A stretch of DNA of 38,595 nucleotides from JANQEA01 sp964530075 (GCA_964530075.1 CAZGXU010000018.1:1-38595), one strand, 5' to 3'; positions 1 to 8,538 are shown, counted from the stretch's first letter. The notes: generated by a model not told the origin, from the sequence alone. Made by a program: numbers and translations.

Positions 1-364
1 CAGGCTCCACCAGATCAAGCTAGAACGCTATCCCTGTCTTCGCTTCCCTGCTGTGCACGAGACCGAGGCGATGTGCATGAATGGAGAACCGGGGCAAAGC
101 GGCTAGCGGATTGCCTCAGCTGTTGGCTGGCCATAGGATGAAGTGCATACGTCCTGATTACCGGCACATGCCAAGGAGACGGAGGGAACGGGACAATAGG
201 CAGAGAGCGCGAGGGAGCAAGCGGCAGCTTCTCCGTGATAGCGTGCGAGGTCGCACTAGTATGGTCGGGGGCAATCGTCTGGCGTCGAGGGCACCCCGGA
301 AGGTGTTTCAGTGGACCAAGCCCGCTGAGGCCATCTTCCGTTCATTGAATTACCAGACGCGACA
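1..364. other. No supported gene; low-coding flank
   Basis: I see no convincing gene here. The open frame on the plus strand from 81 to 368 is rich in Arg, Gly and Ser with no domain, no ribosome binding site and no coding-like third-position bias. The stretch looks lower in GC than the rest of the window. It is the 3' flank of the minus-strand gene that ends at 365. Confidence 0.6.
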
Positions 365-1216
365 CTAGGACGACGCGGCAAGCTTCCCCGGTTCCACGGG
401 AACCCATTGCCCGTCGACGTTGACTTGAGCCACGTAGATGTACATACCGTTGGCTACCCGTTGACCCGTTTCATCCTCCGTGTGCCACTTCAATTCGGGG
501 CCGCTCGTTCGCCCTTCCCACACGAGACGGCCATCTAGGCCATACACTGAAACCACCAAACCGAACACGCGGCAGGTACATATCCCCTTCACCATGAATG
601 TGGTTGTGTGCGCTTCCCGGACGGGGTTTGGTGCGTTGATCACGCGGACATTGGGTTGTTGAGAAGAGGGTTCGAGATCCCGGTAATCGTCCTCATCCAA
701 CGTCGGAAAATGATCCGCCGATCGAGTGGCAGCTGAGCTTGGTAACGCCCGGCCGAGACCTGGCTCCTGAGAGAAGTGAAGCGTTACATCGTCGACGAAC
801 GTGTAGATCCAGTAACCGGTCCGCGGATCAAGAGCCGCTCCGGTTTCGCCGGTGACTTCGACCGACTCCTGTTCTTCCGCGTTCCAGGCCGAAGCCGTGT
901 CGCGGATCCGACCCGCCTCGACTGCACCAGCAAGGCTCTTCTCCACTCCATCATGGACGACAGCCAGGGTCCCCTCTGCGCCGGTGTCCCACGCGGTTTC
1001 GTACGGTACGCCGACCTGTTGCCAATCGGCTTCCGGCAGCGACTGAAGCGGCTCCACGAGCCGGTTTTCGAGCTTCTCGTGAAAGCAAACATCGTTCTCA
1101 ATGATGATCGGCGCATAGTGATTGGCGTAATTCCAGTCGCAATCAGGGAAGCAAAACCTCGCGGGTGAGATGATCACCAGCGCCACGGTTCCTAGGACGA
1201 TTGCCAGCCTTATCAT
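365..1216 (-). CDS. Secreted protein with C-terminal FlgD/T9SS-like Ig domain
   Basis: The 283-residue protein starts with a signal-peptide-like segment (MIRLAIVLGTVALVIISP). I chose the ATG at 1216 because GGAGGAACC stands directly before it; the frame stays open upstream to 1378, but that extension looks non-coding. The middle is acidic and has no fold I recognise. The last ~90 residues carry the pattern NAPNPVREAHTTTF, then VYGLDGRLVWEG, then GQRVANGMYIYVAQV. This matches the FlgD-like Ig fold and the related C-terminal domains of type IX-secreted proteins (NP...TxF, GrlV, W...G..v.nGvYiY). Such domains act in export or surface attachment; whether this organism has that pathway cannot be seen. 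Composition is less GC-rich than genes to the right, and the gene lies left of a scaffold gap, so it may come from another locus or organism. Confidence 0.7.
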   Translation of the reverse strand: MIRLAIVLGTVALVIISPARFCFPDCDWNYANHYAPIIIENDVCFHEKLENRLVEPLQSLPEADWQQVGVPYETAWDTGAEGTLAVVHDGVEKSLAGAVEAGRIRDTASAWNAEEQESVEVTGETGAALDPRTGYWIYTFVDDVTLHFSQEPGLGRALPSSAATRSADHFPTLDEDDYRDLEPSSQQPNVRVINAPNPVREAHTTTFMVKGICTCRVFGLVVSVYGLDGRLVWEGRTSGPELKWHTEDETGQRVANGMYIYVAQVNVDGQWVPVEPGKLAASS

Positions 1217-1589
1217 TGGTTCCTCCTTGCGGAGGAGGGCAGGACCAGTCGCAATCTCGGGATGCGAAGAGCCCACCCTTCTTCCTCTTTCTTTCTTAGC
1301 CTCCGCGGTTGCGTTGATGCAGGCTGCAGTACCTGCGGCTTCACCACAGCCTCTCCGACCACGTATGATGCCTGACACTAGCAGTTCGGGGACGAACTTG
1401 GCAATAGGGCGACACGTGGAATCATTGACATGTCTGAGCGCTCTTGACGTCGCATCCCACGCAGTGAGTCTTTAGGTAGGTCCTGCCCTCGTGTTGCCGG
1501 CATAGACATCTCTCAGCACGAGCGTACGGACGAGCGCACAGGCCAATGGGCGGTCGAAGTCCTCCAACCGTTCACCTCGAGGGAGAAAC

Positions 1590-1666
1590 CAGTTGGTGGT
1601 GAGTAGTGGGTAGTGCGTAGAAGAAATCCTCAGGCCAAGGAGCACGAGAGAACGAAGGTTCTCCAA
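1590..1666. repeat. Possible interspersed-repeat remnant at contig end
   Basis: Just before the N run, plus-strand bases around 1600-1620 hold short tandem variants of GTAGTG (GTAGTGGGTAGTGCGTAG). The minus-strand translation of the stretch (LRISSTHYPLLTTNW) resembles the translated non-genic repeats that often break short-read assemblies. No second copy is visible in this window, so the repeat call is inference. The rest of 1217-1666 shows no gene I can support apart from the ribosome binding site and signal of the minus-strand gene starting at 1216. Confidence 0.25.
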
Positions 1667-1676
1667 NNNNNNNNNN
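1667..1676. other. Scaffold gap (10 Ns)
   Basis: Ten unresolved bases join two contigs; the true distance and even the join itself are uncertain. Sequence to the left looks lower in GC and sparser in genes than that to the right. Confidence 0.99.
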
Positions 1677-1733
1677 CAACGAGGACGGCTCCTTCATCCG
1701 CAGAATGGTCGTTGCGGCTCCGCGTGGTCTTCC

Positions 1734-2981
1734 TCAGAAGGATACCTCGAAGGACAGCGTCCACTGGGTGAAGCCCGTTGTGTCGACGGTGATCGTGGTC
1801 GACATCGACACCGATGTCCCCAGAGCGAGGGTCACGCCCATCGTGCTCTGCGCCCAATCGAACAGCAGCCCGGTCGACGTGCTGAAGAACGTGTCGGCCG
1901 AGAACGAGAAACCGCAGCCGATCGGTGGGACATCGACGTCCAGAGAGACGACTTCCCAGTAGTCCTGGGGATAGTAGAGGTGCCCTTCGGCGTCCGCGTC
2001 GGCGAGCGACTCGACGAGGAAGCCGAATTGGGGCGTCGTGATCACGTACTCGGCCGTGTTCAGGTTCGAGACGCTGGTCAGCGTCGCCCCGGCCAGGGTG
2101 CACTCGAACGCGATCCCGTAGACTTCGACCCCGGTGATCGTCCCCCCACTGCCGAGGAGATTCGTGTAGATGCTGAGACACCCGTAGTCCGATTCGAGCG
2201 TCGGCGTGAACACGTAGCTCTTCGTCTGCAACGTGTAGATGAAGTCGAGCGTGATGTCGAGGGGGAGCCCGAGAAGCTGGATGAAGGAGAGCTCGATCTC
2301 CTGGCTTTCGAACCCCGTCTTCCCGAACGTCGTGAGGCTCATCAGCTCGATGCAGCAGAACGCGGAGGCACTGAACGTCAGTTCCTGGCCGGAGAACCCG
2401 ATCGGCAGCGGATCGATCGTCGGATCCGTGAGGAATGTCTTCTTCGCCAGGCTCGTCGATTGACTCGTCGAGGCCGTGAACGTGATGCCGCTCAGATCCG
2501 CGCCCATGAACGTCGCGCTCTCGAAGCTGAGGACGCCGCCGAAGATCTCGCCGTAGATGTCGAACACGTAGCCCAAGTTGGCCGGTTCCGACAGCGTCGC
2601 GCCGACCGCCGCGCCGTACAAGCTGACCGTGACCGGCGGCAATTCCAGGCTGAGGATCCCCTGCGCGTAGATGAAGGAGCCGGTCTGCGGCTCAAACAGG
2701 AGCTGTCCGTCGAACCGCACGCTCCCGAGGGCCGCCGTCAGGTCGAACTCCTGCCAGAGCCAGCCGTCGAAGAGGAAGTCGGACACGCTGGCGATCTCCA
2801 GGAAGCTCAGGCTCAGCCCGACATCGAGCGTCGATTGAAACGCCGAGAACGGCCGCGTCTGCTGCGGTGAGAGCCCGATCTCCGCCTGCCAGCTCCCTGT
2901 GAACCCATCGCTCGCGAGCGCGCTCACGGCGCAGAAGCAGAATAGGATGACCACGATGACCAGCACGTATCGACCGTTCAC
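1734..2981 (-). CDS. Secreted beta-rich protein, unknown function
   Basis: The 415-residue product starts with a hydrophobic signal segment ending near CAVSALAS, followed by alternating hydrophobic and polar beta-strand-like stretches rich in Ser, Thr, Phe and Gly with few charges. It ends in a Phe (FEVSF), as outer-membrane beta-barrels often do. I chose the GTG at 2981 because GAGGGGGAG lies just upstream; an ATG at 3035 in the same frame lacks such a site. Five cysteines (FCC, YGC, FEC, IGC) are spread through the protein. I recognise no family; a surface or outer-membrane protein is likely from the architecture. The neighbour trmY is transcribed divergently. Confidence 0.75.
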   Translation of the reverse strand: MNGRYVLVIVVILFCFCAVSALASDGFTGSWQAEIGLSPQQTRPFSAFQSTLDVGLSLSFLEIASVSDFLFDGWLWQEFDLTAALGSVRFDGQLLFEPQTGSFIYAQGILSLELPPVTVSLYGAAVGATLSEPANLGYVFDIYGEIFGGVLSFESATFMGADLSGITFTASTSQSTSLAKKTFLTDPTIDPLPIGFSGQELTFSASAFCCIELMSLTTFGKTGFESQEIELSFIQLLGLPLDITLDFIYTLQTKSYVFTPTLESDYGCLSIYTNLLGSGGTITGVEVYGIAFECTLAGATLTSVSNLNTAEYVITTPQFGFLVESLADADAEGHLYYPQDYWEVVSLDVDVPPIGCGFSFSADTFFSTSTGLLFDWAQSTMGVTLALGTSVSMSTTITVDTTGFTQWTLSFEVSF

Positions 2982-3197
2982 GATCCACTCCCCCTCGACG
3001 TGGAGCGCGCTCGCGCCCCGACCGATTCGAACCACGCTGAATGCACACGCTCGTTCTCACGCATCGTCCATGACCCTACTTCGTTCGCCGAGCGAGCCAC
3101 ACGGGGAACGACCGCGCGGCAAGGGAAATGGATCACCTGATCGCTCAGCGAACGTCCTTCGATTCCTCGACAGAGGACGTCCGGACCGGCGTCGGGA

Positions 3198-3226
3198 TTG
3201 CCCGAAAGCCCATCGGGGAGTAGACT
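3198..3226 (+). promoter_or_regulatory. Promoter of trmY fusion gene
   Basis: TTGCCC (3198-3203), a 17-base spacer, then TAGACT (3221-3226). The start ATG at 3234 is only 7 bases beyond the -10 box, so the transcript should begin at or within a base or two of the start codon (leaderless). GGGGAG at 3215-3220 would then lie upstream of the transcript and could not act as a ribosome binding site. Confidence 0.5.
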
Positions 3227-3233
3227 TCGCGGC

Positions 3234-4043
3234 ATGAGACGGTTTCTCATTGTCGCGCACAGCGTTCCAGTTCATCCGGACTTCGATCTGAACGATCTCC
3301 CCGGGGGAGCCGGGCGGATCGACGTCCTCTGCCGCGCGATCGGAGCGTCGCTCCTCCTCTCCCACGGGATCCGACGCGATGTCGAGACGATCCTTCTGCT
3401 GCAGGGCTCGGTCCGGATTCGGATCGACGGGGATCGCGTCAAGCGCCTCAATCCCGACGAGCGGTCGACGGCCGCGCTGATCCGGCGGGCGCTCGCCTCG
3501 CTCGCTGACGAGGAGGTCGAGAGCACGCCGGGCGTCTTCGCGTCGCGGTGCACCCTTTCGGAGGCGATCGACGGGCTGCTCGAGCAGAGAGCCGATCCGA
3601 TCGTTCTCGACGAGGACGGCCTGCCGTGCGAGTCGTTCGCCTTCCCGCGCGACCCGGCATTCGTTCTCTCCGACCACGCCGGCTTCGCAGCGGCGGAGGA
3701 GAGGCTGCTCGTCGATCTACCGCGCGTGTCGCTCGGACCGACCTCCCTCCACACCAGCCAGGCGATCACGATCGCCCACTATCTCCTCGACCGGCAGGAC
3801 GAGGATCGAAACGAGAAGATCGCGCTCGTTCACAAGGTCTGGGGCGAGCCGAAGGCGCAGATGATCAAGGGGCTGCTCGAGGACTTCGACATCCCGGTCA
3901 ACCTGGTGACGCACTCCACGCCGTCGATCTACCCGATGGCCGTCGACGGCCTCGCCGAGGTCCGGATCATGGTCCGTTCGCGCGATCTACCGAAGGCCCG
4001 ACGGATCATCGCGGACTACTTCGAAGAGCCGTGCGAGGACTGA
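3234..4043 (+). CDS. trmY: TrmY-like tRNA pseudouridine methyltransferase fused to DUF2007
   Basis: The 269-residue protein has two parts. Residues 1 to about 198 match the SPOUT enzyme TrmY, which methylates N1 of pseudouridine 54 in tRNA using S-adenosylmethionine, mainly in archaea. Visible family blocks are FDLNDLPGGAGRIDVLCR, SHGIRRDVE, RLNPDERSTAALI, FVLSDHAGF and the knot segment VSLGPTSLHTSQAITIAH. The cysteine near the C-terminus of archaeal TrmY is not evident. Residues about 200-266 (EPKAQMIKGLLEDFDIPVNL onward) resemble DUF2007, a small domain of unknown role often called putative signal-transducing. I chose ATG 3234 because the family N-terminus MRRFLIVAHS begins there. pcm follows 40 bases downstream on the same strand. 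The fold assignment is strong; the tRNA target in this bacterium is inferred. Confidence 0.88.
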   Translation: MRRFLIVAHSVPVHPDFDLNDLPGGAGRIDVLCRAIGASLLLSHGIRRDVETILLLQGSVRIRIDGDRVKRLNPDERSTAALIRRALASLADEEVESTPGVFASRCTLSEAIDGLLEQRADPIVLDEDGLPCESFAFPRDPAFVLSDHAGFAAAEERLLVDLPRVSLGPTSLHTSQAITIAHYLLDRQDEDRNEKIALVHKVWGEPKAQMIKGLLEDFDIPVNLVTHSTPSIYPMAVDGLAEVRIMVRSRDLPKARRIIADYFEEPCED

Positions 4044-4072
4044 CGCGCCGATCCGACTCCCGGCTTCTCGGC

Positions 4073-4078
4073 TAGAAT
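4073..4078 (+). promoter_or_regulatory. -10 box of pcm
   Basis: TAGAAT lies five bases before the GTG at 4084. No good -35 is visible at the right distance. If used, the transcript would start at about the GTG, making pcm leaderless. The alternative is co-transcription from trmY. Confidence 0.4.
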
Positions 4079-4083
4079 GAAAC

Positions 4084-4776
4084 GTGGCAAGCGACTCCGC
4101 GACGGAACGCACACAATCTGAGAAACGCGCGCGGATGGTCGAGTACGACCTCCGCCGGCGGGGGATTGGCGACGACCGCGTCCTCGATGCGATGGCGCGC
4201 GTTCCGCGTCATCGGTTCGTCCCGCCCGAGCTGATCCACGAGGCGTACTCCGATTGCCCCGTCCCGATCGGCGAAGGACAGACGATCTCGCAGCCCTACA
4301 TCGTGGCGTTGATGACCGAGGCGCTGGCGCTCGACCGCGACACCACGGTCCTCGAAATCGGGACCGGCTCCGGCTACCAGACAGCGATCCTCGCCGAATG
4401 CGGCGCCCGCGTGTGGACGATCGAACGATCGCCTCAGCTCGCGGAGCAGGCACGGGCCCTGTTCGCGGAGCTGGGGTACGACCGGATCGACACGGTCGTC
4501 GGAGACGGGACCCTCGGTCTTCCGGATCGGGCGCCGTTCGACCGGATCCTCGCCACGGGGAGCCTGCCCAAGGTGCCGGATTCCCTGCTTCGCCAGCTGG
4601 GCGACGGCGGGATCTTCGTCGGCCCGATCGGCTCGTTGTACGGTCAGCAACTCGTTCGGATCGTGTATCATCCGCGACGAACGGTTCGCACCGACCTCGG
4701 CCCGTGTCGTTTCGTCCCGCTGATCGGGGAGAACGGGTGGGAGGATCCGGGCGGTCGATGGAGCCGCGATCCATAG
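4084..4776 (+). CDS. pcm: Protein-L-isoaspartate O-methyltransferase
   Basis: A 230-residue class I SAM methyltransferase that repairs isoaspartyl residues in damaged proteins in the cytoplasm. Family blocks are present: RVPRHRFVPPE, GEGQTISQPYIVALMTEAL, the SAM-binding loop VLEIGTGSGYQTAILAE and GDGTLG, followed by the C-terminal strand region VRIVYHP. The GTG at 4084 gives the usual length; an in-frame ATG at 4135 (MVEYDLRRRGI) is an alternative that fits the family core equally well. Neither has a clear ribosome binding site. The TAGAAT five bases upstream of 4084 favours the first. Threonine aldolase follows after 30 bases. Confidence 0.95.
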   Translation: MASDSATERTQSEKRARMVEYDLRRRGIGDDRVLDAMARVPRHRFVPPELIHEAYSDCPVPIGEGQTISQPYIVALMTEALALDRDTTVLEIGTGSGYQTAILAECGARVWTIERSPQLAEQARALFAELGYDRIDTVVGDGTLGLPDRAPFDRILATGSLPKVPDSLLRQLGDGGIFVGPIGSLYGQQLVRIVYHPRRTVRTDLGPCRFVPLIGENGWEDPGGRWSRDP

Positions 4777-4806
4777 TCGCAGACGGACCTGGGAGGGAGC
4801 ACGGAG

Positions 4807-5877
4807 ATGAAGCGGATCGACCTGCGCAGCGACACGGTAACGCGCCCGACGGAGGGGATGCGACGGGCCATCGCCACGGCCGAGGTCGGTGACGACGTCT
4901 TCGGAGAGGATCCGACCGTCCTTCGCCTCGAGGAACGCACGGCCTCCCTTCTCGGGAAGGAGGCCGGCCTGTTCGTCGCCAGCGGGACGATGGGCAACCT
5001 CGTCGCCCTCCTCACACACGCTGGCCGTGGAGACGAGATCATCCTTGGGGACCGGTCGCACACGTTCCTGTACGAGGCGGGCGGCTGCTCCGGTCTCGGC
5101 GGGATCCACCCGCACGTCCTGCCCAACCTCGACGATGGCACGCTCGACCTCTCCGCCGTCGAGGCGGCGTTCCGCGACCCGTCGAACGTCCACTTCCCGC
5201 GAACGCGCGTGATCTGCCTGGAGAACACCCACAACCGCTGCGGCGGCATCGCCCTCTCGCCCGAGTACTGCGACGCCGTCGGGGCGCTGGCCGGGCGCTA
5301 CGGCCTCGCCATCCACCTCGACGGGGCGCGGCTGTTCAACGCCGCGATCGCGTGGGGCGTCGAGCCGACCCGGCTCGCCCGGAGCGCCGATTCGGTGACG
5401 ATCTGCCTGTCGAAGGGCCTCGGAGCGCCGGTCGGCTCCGTCCTGTGCGGCGATCGGGCGTTCATCGAGGAGGCGCGGCGGACGCGCAAGGCCGTCGGCG
5501 GCGGGATGCGCCAGGTGGGGATCCTCGCCGCCGCCGGGCTGTACGCGCTCGACCATCACATCGACCGGCTCGCCGACGACCACGAGAACGCGGCCCGGCT
5601 CGCCGCCGGGATCGACGGACTGGACGGCCTCTCCTCCGATCGGACCGCACAGGGCCCGTGGTCCAATCTGGTCTACTTCGGCGTGAACGGGGCCGCGATC
5701 GGTCGTCCCGACCTCGACGCCCACCTTGTCGCGGAGCGACTCAAGGCGCGCGGGGTCCTCGTCCTCCCGCTGGGTGCGGGCAGCCCGAGAATCCGGATGG
5801 TGACGCACCTCGACGTGTCCCGTGCCGACGTCGATTCGGCGCTCGACGCCCTCCGGTCCGTTCTTCGCGGGACGTAG
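4807..5877 (+). CDS. ltaE: Low-specificity L-threonine aldolase
   Basis: A 356-residue PLP fold-type I enzyme that cleaves L-threonine or L-allo-threonine to glycine and acetaldehyde. It opens with the family signature MKRIDLRSDTVTRPT, then GDDVFGEDPTV, LFVASGTMGNLVAL and ENTHNRCGG. HLDGARLFNA holds the Asp that contacts the pyridine nitrogen. Lys203 in CLSKGLGAPVGS is the Schiff-base lysine. Length is normal for the family. The start has GGGAGGGAG about ten bases upstream. It lies 30 bases after pcm, so the two may share a transcript. GGGAC-GTAG-GTCCC at 5869-5882 over the stop codon is a weak hairpin without a T-run. Confidence 0.95.
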   Translation: MKRIDLRSDTVTRPTEGMRRAIATAEVGDDVFGEDPTVLRLEERTASLLGKEAGLFVASGTMGNLVALLTHAGRGDEIILGDRSHTFLYEAGGCSGLGGIHPHVLPNLDDGTLDLSAVEAAFRDPSNVHFPRTRVICLENTHNRCGGIALSPEYCDAVGALAGRYGLAIHLDGARLFNAAIAWGVEPTRLARSADSVTICLSKGLGAPVGSVLCGDRAFIEEARRTRKAVGGGMRQVGILAAAGLYALDHHIDRLADDHENAARLAAGIDGLDGLSSDRTAQGPWSNLVYFGVNGAAIGRPDLDAHLVAERLKARGVLVLPLGAGSPRIRMVTHLDVSRADVDSALDALRSVLRGT

Positions 5878-6036
5878 GTCCCTCCCCTTGACGAAACAGG
5901 TCGTTCTCCGACGCCCCTTTTGAGCTTCGGCATCGGGAACCGAGCCCCTACCATCGCCGTGCCGGGTGGTGCGAGCGGCGCTCCCGTCGCGGGACGTTTC
6001 TCGTGCCCGGTTCATCGACCTTGCAAAGGGGGAACG

Positions 6037-6831
6037 ATGAAGGGGCTAGCGACTGCGCTGCTGTTCTTCGGGTTGATCCACGTCGCCGCGATCGCCGGGC
6101 CGTTGGAGATGTCGCTCGGAGGCGGTCCGTCGGTGGCTTCGCTCGACGCGATCAACGAATCGATCGGTCTGTTCAACGCGCTGATCGCGCACCTGAACGA
6201 GACGTTCGACGTGCATCCCGGCGTCACCGGCTCGGTCGCTCCGATCTCGCCGATTGGCGGGGGGATGTACCTCCATGCGGCCGAGCGCTATTGGCTGACG
6301 GACTGGTTCGCCCTCGGCGGCCACCTCGGCTACTCCCGCTCATCGGCGTCGACGACCGGCTTCTACGAGGGCGCGGAGATCTCGGAGATCAGTGTCGACC
6401 TCGCATTCCACTCCGTCGACGGCGTCCTCGGAGCGGAGGCGACGTTCCTCGACGTCGGGCTCCGTCTCAGCGCGTTCGGCGGCGTCGGATACTACTACGT
6501 CATCCTCGACCGAAAGACGGTCTTCGAGATCCCGGAGGAGTACCCGGACGTCATCGCCGGCGTTCCGCCGAACGGCGAGGGTCGTTACACCGGTGGTTCG
6601 ATCGGATTCGAGGGTGGGATCTCGCTGACGTATCCGGTCGCGCCCTGGTTCATGATCGGCAGTCGCCTCACGTACCGGTCGGCGAGGATCGCCGAACTCA
6701 CCGACGCGGGAGCGAACGTTCTCGATCTGGACGGAGACGGAATCGGGGAGCCGATCAGCCTGAACGGACTCACCGTCGAGCTGACCGTTTCGATCGACAT
6801 CGATCTCTCCCTCGACGGGAGGAAGGAGTAG
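6037..6831 (+). CDS. Outer-membrane beta-barrel-like protein
   Basis: The 264-residue product starts at the ATG preceded by AAGGGGGAACG and has a clear signal peptide (MKGLATALLFFGLIHVAAIAG). The mature part alternates glycine-rich and aromatic strands (FALGGHLGYSRS, LSAFGGVGYYYVILD, GGSIGFEGGISLTYPVAPW, MIGSRLTYRSARI), typical of small 8-10-stranded outer-membrane barrels. I recognise no specific family. It is the first gene of a tight unit: the next gene starts four bases after its stop, so the barrel and two PKD lipoproteins are probably made together. A 159-base non-coding leader precedes it, with TTGACG at 5888 but no convincing -10. Confidence 0.8.
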   Translation: MKGLATALLFFGLIHVAAIAGPLEMSLGGGPSVASLDAINESIGLFNALIAHLNETFDVHPGVTGSVAPISPIGGGMYLHAAERYWLTDWFALGGHLGYSRSSASTTGFYEGAEISEISVDLAFHSVDGVLGAEATFLDVGLRLSAFGGVGYYYVILDRKTVFEIPEEYPDVIAGVPPNGEGRYTGGSIGFEGGISLTYPVAPWFMIGSRLTYRSARIAELTDAGANVLDLDGDGIGEPISLNGLTVELTVSIDIDLSLDGRKE

Positions 6832-6835
6832 CATC

Positions 6836-7534
6836 ATGAAGAGGGGGAAAACCATCCTGTGCTTGGTGACAGTCGGCCTCGTCGCGGCGTCGATTTCCGG
6901 CTGCCTGAAGCTCCAATCGACCCAACCGGAGGCCCTGTTCACCGCGTCGCTCACCGAACACGTCGTCCCCTTTACGGCGAGCTTCGACGCGACGCTGTCT
7001 TACTCCCCGAGCGGGGAGATCGTCACGTACCTATGGTCGTTCGGCGACGGGGGGGCGGAGGAGGGCCCGGTCGCCGATCACACGTACGCGGAGGACGGAA
7101 CGTACGTGGTGCGCCTGACAGTGATCGACGGTGGGGGGGTCTCCTCCTCGCGGACGATGACGGTGCAGGCGCTCAATCCTCCGCCGACGGCGGGCTTCTC
7201 CTACGCGCCGAAGAGCAATGACGGGGAAGACTTCGTCTCCTGCAGCGAGACGATCACGTTCAACGCCGCGGACCTGTGCAGCGACGACGGGGAGATCGTT
7301 TCGTACGAGTGGTACTTCGGGTACCGCGACGCGAACGGCGAGCCTGCGACCGCGGAGGGGGCGACGGTCACGGCCGAGTTTCTCTACGCCGGGACCTACA
7401 GCGTCGCGTTGACCGTCACCGACGACGACGGCGGCGAGACGACCTACATCGAACAGGTGATCGTCAAGGGCGGCCCGCCGTGCTATACGGACGTGACCGG
7501 CGACGTACCGTGGACGTGCGGGAGCGTGGAGTGA
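6836..7534 (+). CDS. Lipoprotein with two PKD domains
   Basis: A 232-residue protein with a lipoprotein signal: positive start, hydrophobic core and lipobox SISGC, so it should be lipidated at that Cys. PKD-type Ig folds follow: one with YLWSFGDGG and GTYVVRLTVIDGGG, a second with YEWYFGY and GTYSVALTVTDDDGGE. The second has a Cys pair (SCSETIT and DLCSD) that may form a disulfide. PKD domains usually bind proteins or polysaccharides outside the cell. The ribosome binding site (GGAAGGAG) lies inside the end of the previous gene, which suggests translational coupling with the barrel gene. The C-terminal CGSVE tail is short and unstructured. Confidence 0.88.
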   Translation: MKRGKTILCLVTVGLVAASISGCLKLQSTQPEALFTASLTEHVVPFTASFDATLSYSPSGEIVTYLWSFGDGGAEEGPVADHTYAEDGTYVVRLTVIDGGGVSSSRTMTVQALNPPPTAGFSYAPKSNDGEDFVSCSETITFNAADLCSDDGEIVSYEWYFGYRDANGEPATAEGATVTAEFLYAGTYSVALTVTDDDGGETTYIEQVIVKGGPPCYTDVTGDVPWTCGSVE

Positions 7535-7536
7535 TC

Positions 7537-8475
7537 ATGAGCCTGAAACGCTTCATCGTCATGCTGCTGCTCCTCGCGCCGATCTTCCTCTCCGGATGCG
7601 TGCTGGATGCGATCATGAGTGACGTCGTGAACGAGGCTCCGAGGGCCGTGATCGACGCCGCACCGAGAGAGGGGACCGCCCCGCTTACGGTCCGCTTCGA
7701 CGGGTGCTACTCTCACGACGACGGGACGATCGTCGAGTATCGATGGGACTTCGGCGATCCGACGGACATGGGGACTCACGTCGCCGACGCGTGCGACCAC
7801 ACGTTCACCCAGCCGGGGACGTACCTCGTCAAGCTGACCGTGATCGACGACGAAGGGTCGATCGATTCCCAGCAGCTCGCCGTGGTCGTGACGAACGCGC
7901 CGCCGGTCGCCGCGGCGTCGGTGAACAACGAGAATCCTCTCCCGGGGATCAAGGTCATCTTCAACGCCTCCGCCTCGTACGACGCGCAGGACGCGATCGT
8001 CAGCTACGAGTGGGACTTCGGCGACGGCAACACCGGGACCGGCGTGGTCGTCGAGCACACGTACAAGCTGGGCGGCTACTACGTTGCCACGCTGACAGTG
8101 ACCGACGCGGACGGAGCGACCGACCGGACGCACATCGGGATCAGCGTGCAACCGGGCGAAAGCCGGTGTAGCGATGACGACGATACGTGCGGGGCCAACG
8201 ACACCCCGTACGCGATCATCACGAGCAACTGGTCCTGTTCCGGAGCGCAGGTCGGTGAGCCGATCCGGTTTGACGGGACGGCTTCGCGCCCCGCGGTCGG
8301 AAAGATCATCAGCTACTACTGGGACTTCGGGGACGGATCGACCGCCTCCGGCAGCGTCGTGACGCACGCGTACGACAGCCAGAACACTTACATCGTCACG
8401 CTCACGGTCATCGACGAGGGAGGCGGCGTAGGAACCGCGCGGGGAGCGATCAACGTCGATTCGACCTGCTACTAG
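7537..8475 (+). CDS. Lipoprotein with three PKD domains
   Basis: A 312-residue lipoprotein starting two bases after the previous stop. The signal peptide ends in lipobox FLSGC. Three PKD repeats follow, marked by YRWDFGDP, YEWDFGDGN and YYWDFGDGS, each with a later GTYLVKLTVIDDEG-type strand. The linker between repeats 2 and 3 is Asp- and Cys-rich (SRCSDDDDTCGAND), which could bind calcium or form a disulfide. The frame is open upstream to 7276, but the ATG at 7537 is the start because the signal peptide begins there. It is a paralogue of the preceding gene and forms the third member of the unit. The convergent gene at 8539 lies 63 bases beyond. Confidence 0.9.
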   Translation: MSLKRFIVMLLLLAPIFLSGCVLDAIMSDVVNEAPRAVIDAAPREGTAPLTVRFDGCYSHDDGTIVEYRWDFGDPTDMGTHVADACDHTFTQPGTYLVKLTVIDDEGSIDSQQLAVVVTNAPPVAAASVNNENPLPGIKVIFNASASYDAQDAIVSYEWDFGDGNTGTGVVVEHTYKLGGYYVATLTVTDADGATDRTHIGISVQPGESRCSDDDDTCGANDTPYAIITSNWSCSGAQVGEPIRFDGTASRPAVGKIISYYWDFGDGSTASGSVVTHAYDSQNTYIVTLTVIDEGGGVGTARGAINVDSTCY

Positions 8476-8538
8476 CGGAGCGTCTCGCGCCTTCGCGCGG
8501 CGCGTCGGCCGCAAAGCTTGGTGCCCGGTGCGCCGTGT

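Noticed and set aside
81..368. 95-codon open frame near the left end
   Set aside because: No ribosome binding site, no domain, Arg/Gly/Ser-rich composition without coding bias.
4072..6015. 647-codon open frame on the minus strand
   Set aside because: Runs antisense to pcm and threonine aldolase, whose motifs are unmistakable; composition is that of a shadow.
8486..8499. CGCGC-CTTC-GCGCG hairpin after the PKD operon
   Set aside because: Only five pairs and no T-run; too weak to call a terminator in such GC-rich DNA.
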